The notes beneath the pieces were generated by a model that was given only the letters and a program-made list of their open reading frames with translations, did no database searches and was not told the origin of the DNA. Below are positions 17,714 to 25,594 of a stretch of 45,103 bases of DNA, piece by piece. A program made the translations under genes and the position numbers. Location of the stretch: NCBI GenBank assembly GCA_949288715.1, contig CASELH010000019.1:1-45103 (forward strand), written 5' to 3'. The stretch comes from an uncultured Bacteroides sp. (GTDB lineage Bacteria; Bacteroidota; Bacteroidia; Bacteroidales; Bacteroidaceae). Each line of letters begins with the position of its first letter. Position 1 is the stretch's first letter.

Positions 17714-19051
17714 ATGATTAGCTTAAACATTGAAAAGACTTTTGGATTCATTTCCAAAGAGAGCGTCTTTGCCTACGAAGCACAGGTAAAGGCCGCACAA
17801 GAAGCACTGGAAAACGGTACAGGTAAGGGTAACGATTTCTTGGGATGGCTGCACCTCCCTTCTTCCATTACCAAAGAGCATTTGGACGACCTGAAGGCTA
17901 CAGCCCAGGTGCTGCGCGACAACTGCGAGGTGGTGGTAGTGGCAGGCATCGGCGGCAGCTACCTGGGTGCGCGTGCCGTCATCGAGGCGCTGTCCAACAG
18001 CTTTGCCTGGCTGCAAGAGAAGAAGACGGCTCCTACCATCCTGTATGCAGGCCACAATATCGGTGAAGATTACTTGTACGAACTGACCGAATACTTGAAG
18101 GGCAAGAAGTTCGGCGTAATCAATATCTCCAAGTCGGGCACCACTACCGAAACCGCTTTGGCCTTCCGCCTGCTCAAGAAGCAGTGCGAGGACGAGCGCG
18201 GCAAGGACATGGCCAAGAAGGTTATCGTAGCCATCACCGATGCCAAGAAGGGCGCAGCCCGCGTCACGGCCGATAAGGAAGGCTACAAGTCGTTCATCAT
18301 CCCCGACAATGTGGGCGGACGCTTCTCCGTGCTTACGCCGGTAGGCCTGTTGCCCATCGCCGTGGCCGGTTTCGACATCGACAAGCTGGTGGCCGGCGCC
18401 GTGGTCATGGAGAAGGCCTGCGGCAGCGACGTTCCCTTCGCCGAGAATCCCGCCGCCATCTATGCCGCTACCCGCAACGAGCTCTACAAGAGCGGCAAGA
18501 AGATTGAAATCCTCGTGAACTTCAACCCCAAACTGCACTACGTCAGCGAGTGGTGGAAGCAGCTGTACGGCGAGTCGGAAGGCAAGGAGCACAAGGGCAT
18601 CTTCCCCGCTTCCGTAGACTTCTCTACCGACCTGCACTCCATGGGCCAGTGGATTCAGGAGGGCGAGCGCACCATCTTCGAGACGGTAATCTCCGTGGAG
18701 AAGGTAAACCACAGCCTCACCGTGCCCACCGATGCCGAAAACCTGGACGGCCTGAATTACCTGGCCGGCAAGCACGTGGACGAAGTGAACAAGATGGCCG
18801 AACTGGGCACGCAGCTTGCCCACGTGGACGGCGGTGTGCCCAACATGCGCATCGTCATCCCCGCACTGAACGAGGAAAGCATAGGCGGCCTGCTCTACTT
18901 CTTCGAGAAGGCTTGCGGCATCAGCGGCTATGTGCTGGGCGTTAATCCGTTCAACCAGCCGGGCGTAGAGGCTTACAAGAAGAACATGTTTGCCCTGCTC
19001 AACAAGCCGGGTTATGAAGAAGAGTCCAAAGCCATCCAAGCCCGTCTGTAA
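17714..19051 (+). CDS. pgi: glucose-6-phosphate isomerase
   Basis: The 445-residue enzyme interconverts glucose 6-phosphate and fructose 6-phosphate. The sugar-phosphate binding parts are [12 protein letters not shown] and [15 protein letters not shown]. The signature [16 protein letters not shown], the [11 protein letters not shown] loop and a C-terminal VEAYKKNMF with the catalytic lysine are all present. Its length fits the short bacterial type. It begins 70 bp after gpsA and is followed by a terminator hairpin. Confidence 0.98.
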   Translation: MISLNIEKTFGFISKESVFAYEAQVKAAQEALENGTGKGNDFLGWLHLPSSITKEHLDDLKATAQVLRDNCEVVVVAGIGGSYLGARAVIEALSNSFAWLQEKKTAPTILYAGHNIGEDYLYELTEYLKGKKFGVINISKSGTTTETALAFRLLKKQCEDERGKDMAKKVIVAITDAKKGAARVTADKEGYKSFIIPDNVGGRFSVLTPVGLLPIAVAGFDIDKLVAGAVVMEKACGSDVPFAENPAAIYAATRNELYKSGKKIEILVNFNPKLHYVSEWWKQLYGESEGKEHKGIFPASVDFSTDLHSMGQWIQEGERTIFETVISVEKVNHSLTVPTDAENLDGLNYLAGKHVDEVNKMAELGTQLAHVDGGVPNMRIVIPALNEESIGGLLYFFEKACGISGYVLGVNPFNQPGVEAYKKNMFALLNKPGYEEESKAIQARL

Positions 19052-19085
19052 TGATTTGCATGAACCACTTGTGATATAACCAAAG

Positions 19086-19124
19086 ATGTGGGCAGCCCTT
19101 TGTATGGGCTGCCCATATTTGTTT
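19086..19124 (+). terminator. terminator after pgi
   Basis: ATGTGGGCAGCCC pairs with GGGCTGCCCATAT around TTTGTAT, followed by a T-rich tail (TTGTTTCTT). It lies 34 bp past the pgi stop. Confidence 0.8.
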
Positions 19125-19182
19125 CTTAGTAACAACAAGCCTGTTTTATATAAATGGGAATTTAGTTGTGTGTTTACACGAT

Positions 19183-19363
19183 GGCACGCAGATGACGCAG
19201 ACGAGCGCAGATGAACGCAGATTTTTTCTTTTCGTCATGCTGAACGTAAGTGAAGCATCTCTCACATAATAGGAGATTCTTCACTGTGTTCAGAATGACA
19301 GATACATGGCGCAGCCCTTAAGAATCTGCGTAAATCTGCGCTCGTCTGCGTCATCTGCGTGCC
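19183..19363. repeat. long inverted repeat with nested REP-like hairpin
   Basis: The 30-bp arms at 19183-19212 and 19334-19363 are perfectly complementary, and pairing continues with ACGCAGATT (19215-19223) against AATCTGCGT (19323-19331). Each arm is made of CGCAGA units about 10 bp apart. The loop contains a REP-like hairpin (about 19233-19301, GTCATGCTGAACG to GTTCAGAATGACA). The element occupies most of the 370-bp gap between pgi and the HAD gene. Confidence 0.9.
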
Positions 19364-19420
19364 AACAAAATGCACAACGCAGCCCGATAAATTATCATTT
19401 CATTTTGTACAGTTATTTAT

Positions 19421-20176
19421 ATGTCAGATTTTAAAGCATCCGTTATCCGCTATCTGGAGCGGCACGGCTATTCGGGCATCCGGCTGAAGGCCGTCCTCTT
19501 TGACATGGACGGCGTGCTGTTCAACTCCATGCCCTATCATGCCGACGCCTGGCACAAGGTCATGGCACGCCACGGTCTGCACCTCAGTCGCGAAGAGGCC
19601 TTCCTGCACGAGGGGCGCACCGGCTCGTCTACCATCAACATCGTTTACAGCCGCCAGTTCGGGCGCGAGGCCGACCCTGAGTTGGTGAAGGCCATTTACG
19701 AGGAAAAGAGCGCCGAATTTGCCAAGAACCCCGAGCCTGAGCGCATGCCGGGAGCCTGGGAACTGCTGCAGAAGCTGAAGGGTGAGGGCATTACGCCCGT
19801 CCTGGTCACCGGCTCGGGCCAGCACTCTCTGTTCGAACGCCTTCAGCATTGCTTCCCCGGCATGTTTCAGCGCGAGCGCATGGTCACGGCCTTCGACGTG
19901 AAGTATGGCAAGCCCCACCCCGAGCCTTACCTCATGGGCCTGGAGAAGGCCGGCGTGCAGCCTTGGGAAGCCATTGTGGTGGAGAATGCTCCCATCGGCG
20001 TGCAGGCAGGCGTGGCGGCAGGCATTTTTACCGTAGCAGTGAACACCGGTCCGCTGGACGGGCAGGTGCTGCTCGATGCCGGCGCCGACGTGCTGCTGCC
20101 CTCCATGCAGGCCTTGTGCGATGGCTGGGAGGCGTTGAAAGCCTGTCTTGATAGCGTTGAAACCCTGCCTCGGTAG
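19421..20176 (+). CDS. HAD-superfamily phosphatase, beta-phosphoglucomutase-like
   Basis: The 251-residue protein has the HAD nucleophile motif FDMDGVLFNSMP (about residues 28-39) and a helical cap typical of subclass I. Motif II is LVTGSGQ, the motif III lysine lies near VKYGKPHPEPYL, and the acidic motif IV is VENAPIGVQAG. It probably dephosphorylates a sugar phosphate or acts as a phosphoglucomutase; the substrate cannot be read. The last 15 codons and the stop are formed by the first two units of array B, so the C-terminus may be extended compared with relatives. Confidence 0.85.
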   Translation: MSDFKASVIRYLERHGYSGIRLKAVLFDMDGVLFNSMPYHADAWHKVMARHGLHLSREEAFLHEGRTGSSTINIVYSRQFGREADPELVKAIYEEKSAEFAKNPEPERMPGAWELLQKLKGEGITPVLVTGSGQHSLFERLQHCFPGMFQRERMVTAFDVKYGKPHPEPYLMGLEKAGVQPWEAIVVENAPIGVQAGVAAGIFTVAVNTGPLDGQVLLDAGADVLLPSMQALCDGWEALKACLDSVETLPR

Positions 20177-20219
20177 CGTTGAAACCCTACCACGGTAGCG
20201 TTGAAACCCCTGCGCGCTG
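20132..20219. repeat. 22-bp tandem array B (4 units) overlapping the HAD gene end
   Basis: GCGTTGAAA recurs at 20132, 20154, 20176 and 20198, strictly every 22 bp. The second halves are CTTGATA, CTCGGTA and CACGGTA; TACC-AC-GGTA in the third unit is a dyad. Two units lie inside the HAD gene, and the GGTAG at the end of unit 2 provides its stop codon. The rest of the gap to mutA holds only a -7 box. Confidence 0.92.
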
Positions 20220-20327
20220 GCTGTGGTAGGCCGGCTTGCCGGGCGTTTTGCCCCCGCTTGTTTGGCTTTTTTTAAGGCGAAGCGGCAAAAAGTAGGTTGA
20301 AAAACACGCTTATCCCAATGAATTGCG

Positions 20328-20335
20328 TATATTTG
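20328..20335 (+). promoter_or_regulatory. -7 box (TATATTTG) for mutAB
   Basis: It matches TAnnTTTG 58 bp before the mutA start. The -33 box is not recognisable at standard spacing. Confidence 0.5.
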
Positions 20336-20393
20336 CATGTCTGTAAATGACGTTTTGATAAGAGAACAGTTTTACTTTTTAAATAGATAAACT

Positions 20394-22265
20394 ATGGCAG
20401 ATATCAATGAAAAACTCTTCTCGGACTTTCCTCCCGTCTCTACCGATGCGTGGATGGAGAAGATTACCGTCGACCTGAAAGGCGCGGACTTTGAGAAGAA
20501 ACTCGTTTGGAAAACCAACGAAGGCTTTAAAGTAAAGCCCTTTTACCGCAGGGAAGACCTGGAGGGACTGAAGACTACGGACGCCCTGCCCGGTGAGTTC
20601 CCCTACCTGAGAGGAAACAAGAAGGACAACAACAGCTGGCTTGTGCGCCAGGAGATTGACGCGACGGATGCCGCCGAGGCCAATGCCAAAGCGTTGGATG
20701 TGCTGAACAAGGGCATCGACTCCCTCTCCTTCCACCTCAAGGCCAAGCAGCTGGATGCCGCCTACCTGGACACTTTGCTGAAGGACATCTGCACCGAGTG
20801 CGTGGAGCTGAACTTCTCCATCTGCCAGGGCCACGTGGTGGAGCTGGCCAATCTGCTGGTGGCTTACTTCCAGGGCAAGGGCTACGACCTGTCCAAGCTG
20901 CAAGGCTCCATCAACTACGACCCCATGGGCAAGATGCTGGCCAAGGGCAAGGAAAAAGGTTGCCTGGTGGACACCGCCAAGGCGCTGCTGGCCGCTACCG
21001 CTCCGCTGCCCGGATACCGCGTGCTGAACGTGGGCGCCCTGACGCTGAACAATGCCGGCGCTTACATCTACCAGGAGCTGGGCTATGCCTTGGCCTGGGG
21101 CAATGAGTACATGAGCGCGCTGACCGAAGCCGGCATTCCTGCGGCTACGGTGGCCGGGAAGATTAAGTTCAACTTCGGCATCAGCTCCAACTACTTCCTC
21201 GAAATAGCCAAGTTCCGTGCAGCCCGCCTGCTGTGGGCCAACATCGTGGCTTCCTACCTGAAGCCGGAAGACGGCAAAGAGCCCGCCAAGATGCGCGTGC
21301 ATGCCGAGACTTCCACGTTCAACCTCACTTTGTTTGATTCTTACGTCAACCTGCTGCGCACGCAGACCGAGGCCATGAGTGCCGCCCTGGCCGGCGTGGA
21401 CTCCATGACGGTAGTGCCCTTCGACAAGGCTTACGAGGCTCCCAACGAGTTCTCCGAGCACTTGGCACGCAATCAGCAGCTCCTCCTGAAGGAAGAGTCG
21501 CACTTCGACAAGGTGGTCGACCCTGCCGCCGGTTCTTACTACATAGAAAACCTCACCGTGTCCATTGCCAAGCAGGCTTGGGAGTTGTTCCTCTCCGTGG
21601 AAGACGAGGGCGGATTCCTGGCAGCCGTAAAAGCCGGCAAGGTGCAAGAGGCTGTCAACGCCAGCAACGTGGCACGCCATGCCGCCGTGGCCAAGCGTAA
21701 GGAGATTCTGCTGGGCACCAACCAGTACCCCAACTTCCAGGAGCTGGCCAATGGCAAGAAGCCGCTCGAGGCCGTGTGCTGCTGTGGCGGTGGCGAGCAT
21801 CAGGCTTGCGAGAAAGACTGCCCGACCTTGGTGTTCGACCGTGCCGCCAGCGAGTTCGAGGCCTTGCGACTGGAGACGGAGGCATCGGGCAAGCGCCCCA
21901 AGGCCTTCATGCTCACCATCGGCAACCTGGCCATGCGCCAGGCCCGTGCCCAATTCTCGTGCAACTTCCTGGCTTGCGCCGGATACGAAGTCATCGACAA
22001 CCTGGGCTTCGACACCGTGAAGGAGGGTATCGACGCTGCCATGGCCGCCAAGGCGGACATCGTGGTGCTCTGCTCGAGCGACGACGAATATGCCGAGTAT
22101 GCCATCCCCGCCTACCAGGAACTGGCCGGACGTGCCATGTTCATCGTGGCCGGCGCCCCTGCCTGCATGGACGAGCTGAAAGCAGCCGGCATAGAGAACT
22201 TCATTCATGTACGCGTCAACGTGCTGGAGACTTTAAAGGAATACAACGCTAAATTATTGAAGTAA
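20394..22265 (+). CDS. mutA: methylmalonyl-CoA mutase, small subunit
   Basis: The 623-residue subunit pairs with MutB. It has the mutase TIM-barrel (for example [30 protein letters not shown], about 260-290) and a C-terminal flavodoxin-like domain. The cobalamin-binding DxHxxG is absent there ([11 protein letters not shown] occupies its place), as is normal for the non-catalytic small subunit. A short Cys-rich insertion, [16 protein letters not shown] (about 462-477), links the two domains. The gene ends 2 bp before mutB. Confidence 0.96.
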   Translation: MADINEKLFSDFPPVSTDAWMEKITVDLKGADFEKKLVWKTNEGFKVKPFYRREDLEGLKTTDALPGEFPYLRGNKKDNNSWLVRQEIDATDAAEANAKALDVLNKGIDSLSFHLKAKQLDAAYLDTLLKDICTECVELNFSICQGHVVELANLLVAYFQGKGYDLSKLQGSINYDPMGKMLAKGKEKGCLVDTAKALLAATAPLPGYRVLNVGALTLNNAGAYIYQELGYALAWGNEYMSALTEAGIPAATVAGKIKFNFGISSNYFLEIAKFRAARLLWANIVASYLKPEDGKEPAKMRVHAETSTFNLTLFDSYVNLLRTQTEAMSAALAGVDSMTVVPFDKAYEAPNEFSEHLARNQQLLLKEESHFDKVVDPAAGSYYIENLTVSIAKQAWELFLSVEDEGGFLAAVKAGKVQEAVNASNVARHAAVAKRKEILLGTNQYPNFQELANGKKPLEAVCCCGGGEHQACEKDCPTLVFDRAASEFEALRLETEASGKRPKAFMLTIGNLAMRQARAQFSCNFLACAGYEVIDNLGFDTVKEGIDAAMAAKADIVVLCSSDDEYAEYAIPAYQELAGRAMFIVAGAPACMDELKAAGIENFIHVRVNVLETLKEYNAKLLK

Positions 22266-22267
22266 CC

Positions 22268-24415
22268 ATGAGAAAAGATTTCAAAAACTTAGATATATAT
22301 GCCGCTTTCCAGCCCGTCGACGGCGCCGAGTGGCAAAAGGCTAACGGCATCCATGCCGATTGGAAAACGCCGGAGCACATTGAGGTGAAGCCTGTATATA
22401 CGAAAGAAGACCTCGAAGGGATGGAGCATCTGGACTATGCCGCCGGTCTGCCCCCTTACCTGCGTGGCCCGTACTCCATGATGTACACTTTCCGCCCCTG
22501 GACCATCCGCCAGTATGCCGGATTCTCTACGGCCGAAGAGTCCAATGCTTTCTACCGCCGCAACCTGGCCAGCGGCCAGAAGGGCTTGTCGGTGGCATTC
22601 GACCTGCCCACGCACCGTGGCTACGACCCCGACAATGAGCGCGTGGTAGGCGACGTGGGCAAGGCCGGCGTGTCCATCTGCTCGCTGGAGAACATGAAGG
22701 TGCTGTTCGAGGGCATTCCCTTGAACAAGATGTCCGTCTCCATGACCATGAATGGTGCCGTGCTGCCCGTCATGGCCTTCTACATCAACGCCGGCCTGGA
22801 GCAGGGCGCCAAGCTGGAGGAGATGGCAGGCACCATCCAGAACGACATCCTGAAGGAGTTCATGGTGCGCAACACCTATATCTATCCGCCTGCATTCTCC
22901 ATGAAGATTATCTCCGACATCTTCGAATATACTTCCCAGAAGATGCCGAAGTTCAACTCCATCTCCATCTCGGGCTACCACATGCAGGAAGCCGGTGCCA
23001 CGGCCGACATCGAGCTGGCCTACACCCTGGCCGACGGCTTGGAGTACCTGCGTGCCGGTGTCAATGCCGGGCTGGACATCGATGCCTTCGCACCGCGCCT
23101 GTCCTTCTTCTGGGCCATCGGCACCAACCACTTCATGGAGATAGCCAAGATGCGTGCCGCCCGTATGCTGTGGGCCAAGATTGTGAAGCAGTTCAACCCC
23201 AAGAACCCCAAGTCGCTGGCGCTGCGCACGCACTGCCAGACGTCCGGCTGGTCGCTCACCGAGCAAGACCCCTTCAACAACGTGGGCCGCACCTGCATCG
23301 AGGCCATGGCTGCTGCCTTGGGCCATACGCAATCCCTGCACACCAATGCCTTGGACGAGGCCATCGCCCTGCCGACGGACTTCTCCGCCCGCATTGCCCG
23401 CAACACGCAGATATACATCCAGGAGGAGACCTACGTCTGCAAGAACGTCGACCCGTGGGGCGGCTCCTACTACGTGGAGGCGCTGACCAACGAGATTGCC
23501 CACAAGGCATGGGAGCACATCCAGGAGATTGAGAAGCTGGGCGGCATGGCCAAGGCCATCGAGACCGGCATCCCCAAGATGCGCATCGAGGAGGCAGCCG
23601 CACGCACCCAGGCCCGCATAGACAGCGGCACGCAGACCATCGTAGGCGTGAACAAGTACCGCCTGGAGAAGGAAGACCCCATCGACATCCTCGAGATAGA
23701 CAACACCGCCGTGCGCCAGGAGCAGCTGGAGAACCTCGCGAAGCTGAAGGCCGGCCGCAACCAGGCCGACGTGGACAAGGCGCTCGATGCCATCACCGAG
23801 TGCGTCCGCACCGGCAAGGGCAACCTGCTCGAGCTGGCCGTCGAGGCCGCCCGCGTGCGTGCCACCTTGGGCGAGATATCCTATGCCTGCGAGAAGGTAG
23901 TGGGCCGTTATAAAGCAATCATCAGAACGATATCAGGCGTGTACTCATCAGAAAGCAAGAACGACAAAGACTTCGACCGGGCCTGCGAGCTCTGCGCGGA
24001 GTTTGCCAAGAAAGAAGGTCGCCAGCCCCGCATTATGGTTGCCAAGATGGGGCAGGACGGTCACGACCGCGGCGCGAAAGTGGTGGCAACCGGGTATGCC
24101 GACTGCGGCTTCGACGTGGACATGGGCCCGCTGTTCCAAACACCGGCCGAAGCTGCCCGCGAGGCGGTGGAGAACGACGTGCACGTAGTGGGCGTGTCCT
24201 CGCTGGCCGCAGGGCACAAGACGCTCATCCCGCAGCTCATCGACGAACTGAAGAAGCTGGGCCGCGAGGACATCGTGGTCATTGCCGGCGGCGTCATTCC
24301 CCCGCAGGACTATGACTTCCTCTACAAGGCAGGCGTGGCCGCCATCTTTGGCCCCGGCACCCCCGTGGCCAAGGCCGCTTGCCAGATACTGGAGATACTT
24401 ATGAACGAAGAATAA
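22268..24415 (+). CDS. mutB: methylmalonyl-CoA mutase, large catalytic subunit
   Basis: The 715-residue adenosylcobalamin enzyme interconverts succinyl-CoA and (R)-methylmalonyl-CoA, the entry to propionate formation in Bacteroides-type fermentation. The substrate channel motif [19 protein letters not shown] and [18 protein letters not shown] are present. The C-terminal B12 domain contains [17 protein letters not shown] with the axial histidine (DxHxxG), [11 protein letters not shown] and [11 protein letters not shown]. It follows mutA with a 2-bp gap and is closed by a strong terminator. Confidence 0.98.
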   Translation: MRKDFKNLDIYAAFQPVDGAEWQKANGIHADWKTPEHIEVKPVYTKEDLEGMEHLDYAAGLPPYLRGPYSMMYTFRPWTIRQYAGFSTAEESNAFYRRNLASGQKGLSVAFDLPTHRGYDPDNERVVGDVGKAGVSICSLENMKVLFEGIPLNKMSVSMTMNGAVLPVMAFYINAGLEQGAKLEEMAGTIQNDILKEFMVRNTYIYPPAFSMKIISDIFEYTSQKMPKFNSISISGYHMQEAGATADIELAYTLADGLEYLRAGVNAGLDIDAFAPRLSFFWAIGTNHFMEIAKMRAARMLWAKIVKQFNPKNPKSLALRTHCQTSGWSLTEQDPFNNVGRTCIEAMAAALGHTQSLHTNALDEAIALPTDFSARIARNTQIYIQEETYVCKNVDPWGGSYYVEALTNEIAHKAWEHIQEIEKLGGMAKAIETGIPKMRIEEAAARTQARIDSGTQTIVGVNKYRLEKEDPIDILEIDNTAVRQEQLENLAKLKAGRNQADVDKALDAITECVRTGKGNLLELAVEAARVRATLGEISYACEKVVGRYKAIIRTISGVYSSESKNDKDFDRACELCAEFAKKEGRQPRIMVAKMGQDGHDRGAKVVATGYADCGFDVDMGPLFQTPAEAAREAVENDVHVVGVSSLAAGHKTLIPQLIDELKKLGREDIVVIAGGVIPPQDYDFLYKAGVAAIFGPGTPVAKAACQILEILMNEE

Positions 24416-24430
24416 CACTAAAGCGTAACC

Positions 24431-24489
24431 TCCTTTCATTGGAAAGGAACCGGCCGTCTTGCCCGCGAGGGTAGGGCGGCTTTTTATTT
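24431..24489 (+). terminator. terminator of mutAB (two hairpins)
   Basis: A small stem TCCTTTC/GAAAGGA (24431-24448) precedes the main stem GCCGTCTTGCCC/GGGTAGGGCGGC (24453-24480), which is followed by TTTTTATTT. Confidence 0.88.
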
Positions 24490-24538
24490 GAGGTCAATCC
24501 ATCCTCGCCTTGCCGGTGGAAAAAAGTCGGCTAAACTC

Positions 24539-24569
24539 TTGGTTTATTGAACGAAATAGCTTATATTTG
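24539..24569 (+). promoter_or_regulatory. candidate promoter (TTG-N20-TATATTTG) for HU-like copy 2
   Basis: A full TAnnTTTG box at 24562-24569 has TTG (24539-24541) 20 bp before it. If it is used, the HU-like mRNA has a leader of roughly 270 nt that contains the whole 23-bp array. Confidence 0.55.
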
Positions 24570-24667
24570 CCATTGACTATAGCAATAATGAATCCTATGT
24601 ATTGATAATAGTAAGATATATACATTATTCTTGATTTATTTTTTATTTTAATATGATAGAAATAATC

Positions 24668-24782
24668 GTTATAATATTCAACCCATCTTCATTATAATGT
24701 TCAAGGTCTAAACATTATAATGTTAAGAATATAAACATTATAATGTTCAAGGTAATAACATTATAATGTTGATTTCATACTT
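24668..24782. repeat. 23-bp tandem array E (5 units) of ATTATAATGTT
   Basis: The core ATTATAATGTT (first copy GTTATAATATT) starts at 24668, 24691, 24714, 24737 and 24760, a strict 23-bp period. Three copies extend to the perfect 14-bp palindrome AACATTATAATGTT. The linkers (CAAGGTCTA, AAGAATATA, CAAGGTAAT) vary. It lies 66 bp before the HU-like start. Confidence 0.92.
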
Positions 24783-24847
24783 GATATGACATCGGTTTCA
24801 TGACGGCTATGACGATATTTTTTATTTCTTTAAAAAAGGAGGTATAT

Positions 24848-25366
24848 ATGGCATTTAAGTGCAACATTGTAGAGAGACGTAGTGACCCTCGGGATGTATC
24901 TTCCCCGAAGAAATGGTATGGTTCGCCCCAAAGCGCTACCCCGCTGGAAGGCAAGGCCATGACCAAATCCGCTACCAAGAACACCACCCTGGCGCCCATC
25001 GAGCTGGAGGCCGCACTGGACTTGCTGGCCGACTTCATCCCCGAGCAACTACTGCAGGGGCACACCGTCAAGCTGCCCGGGCTGGGCTACTTTCGTCTTT
25101 CTTTCCGAAGCAAGGGGGCAGACTCTGTAAAGGACTTCAACGCCAAGGAGATGATTTACGACGTGCGCCCCATCTTTGTGCCCGACAAGGCCTTGCGCGA
25201 ACGCGTTCGCCAGAACATCGAGTTTGAAGACGGCGGCGTGAAGGCAGGCAACGTGAACTACCGCACCCGTGCCGACTACTACGCCGCCACCGGCCAGACC
25301 GGCACCACCACCCCCGGCGGCTCCACCGGCACCGGCGAGGACGACGGCGACCACCAGCTTGGGTAA
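24848..25366 (+). CDS. HU-like DNA-binding protein with Gly-rich acidic tail (HU-HIG type), copy 2
   Basis: The 172-residue protein starts MAFKCNIVERRSDPR, with an HU-like core at about 45-130 (ELEAALDLLADFIPEQLLQGHTVKLPGLGYFRLSFRSKG). It ends in a Gly/Thr-rich acidic tail with the same EDDGDHQLG terminus as copy 1. The start is ATG 24848, because GGAGG at 24838-24842 sits 5 nt before it; this is an unusually strong Shine-Dalgarno for this group. An upstream in-frame ATG at 24800 has none. It is followed by a heptad-repeat arm and a REP hairpin. The DNA target and role are unknown. Confidence 0.86.
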   Translation: MAFKCNIVERRSDPRDVSSPKKWYGSPQSATPLEGKAMTKSATKNTTLAPIELEAALDLLADFIPEQLLQGHTVKLPGLGYFRLSFRSKGADSVKDFNAKEMIYDVRPIFVPDKALRERVRQNIEFEDGGVKAGNVNYRTRADYYAATGQTGTTTPGGSTGTGEDDGDHQLG

Positions 25367-25374
25367 ATCTTCTT

Positions 25375-25406
25375 AATGAAGAATGAAGAACGAAGGATGA
25401 AGAATT
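25375..25406. repeat. single GAAGAAT heptad arm
   Basis: The segment matches one arm of the inverted repeat at 9869-9961 with about one or two changes, but no complementary arm follows. It looks like a decayed half element. Confidence 0.7.
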
Positions 25407-25431
25407 GGTGAGGTAACCCAATTAAGTAGTC

Positions 25432-25508
25432 TGTCATGCTGAACGTAGTGAAGCATCTCCTACAAGCAGGAATGAGCAGGAGATGCTTCGCTTGCGCTCA
25501 GCATGACA
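25432..25508. repeat. REP-like hairpin element, copy 2
   Basis: TGTCATGCTGAACG at the left end pairs with CTCAGCATGACA at the right, and GAAGCATCTCCT pairs with AGGAGATGCTTC, giving a hairpin of about 77 bp. It is related to the copies inside 19183-19363 and 37231-37348. Confidence 0.88.
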
Positions 25509-25555
25509 GCATGCTATCCCTACTCGTAGCTTGTAGCTCGTCACTAAAATTTTCG

Positions 25556-25563
25556 TACCTTTG
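25556..25563 (+). promoter_or_regulatory. -7 box (TACCTTTG) for topB
   Basis: It matches TAnnTTTG 31 bp before the topB start. A TTG lies 22 bp upstream, slightly further than usual. Confidence 0.55.
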
Positions 25564-25594
25564 CCCCGCTAAAACCAAAGGAAGGAAAGAGAAC

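Noticed and set aside
20177-20393. Cobalamin riboswitch before mutAB
   Set aside because: The region is short and mostly array B plus a -7 box; no B12-box-like sequence or long structured leader is seen.
21947-22265. Loss of the cobalamin-binding histidine in MutA as a defect
   Set aside because: Small subunits of heterodimeric methylmalonyl-CoA mutase normally lack it; MutB keeps DGHDRG.
25436-25594. N-terminal extension of topoisomerase III by 53 residues
   Set aside because: The extension translates a REP hairpin and the topB promoter; the TOPRIM domain starts right after the ATG at 25595.
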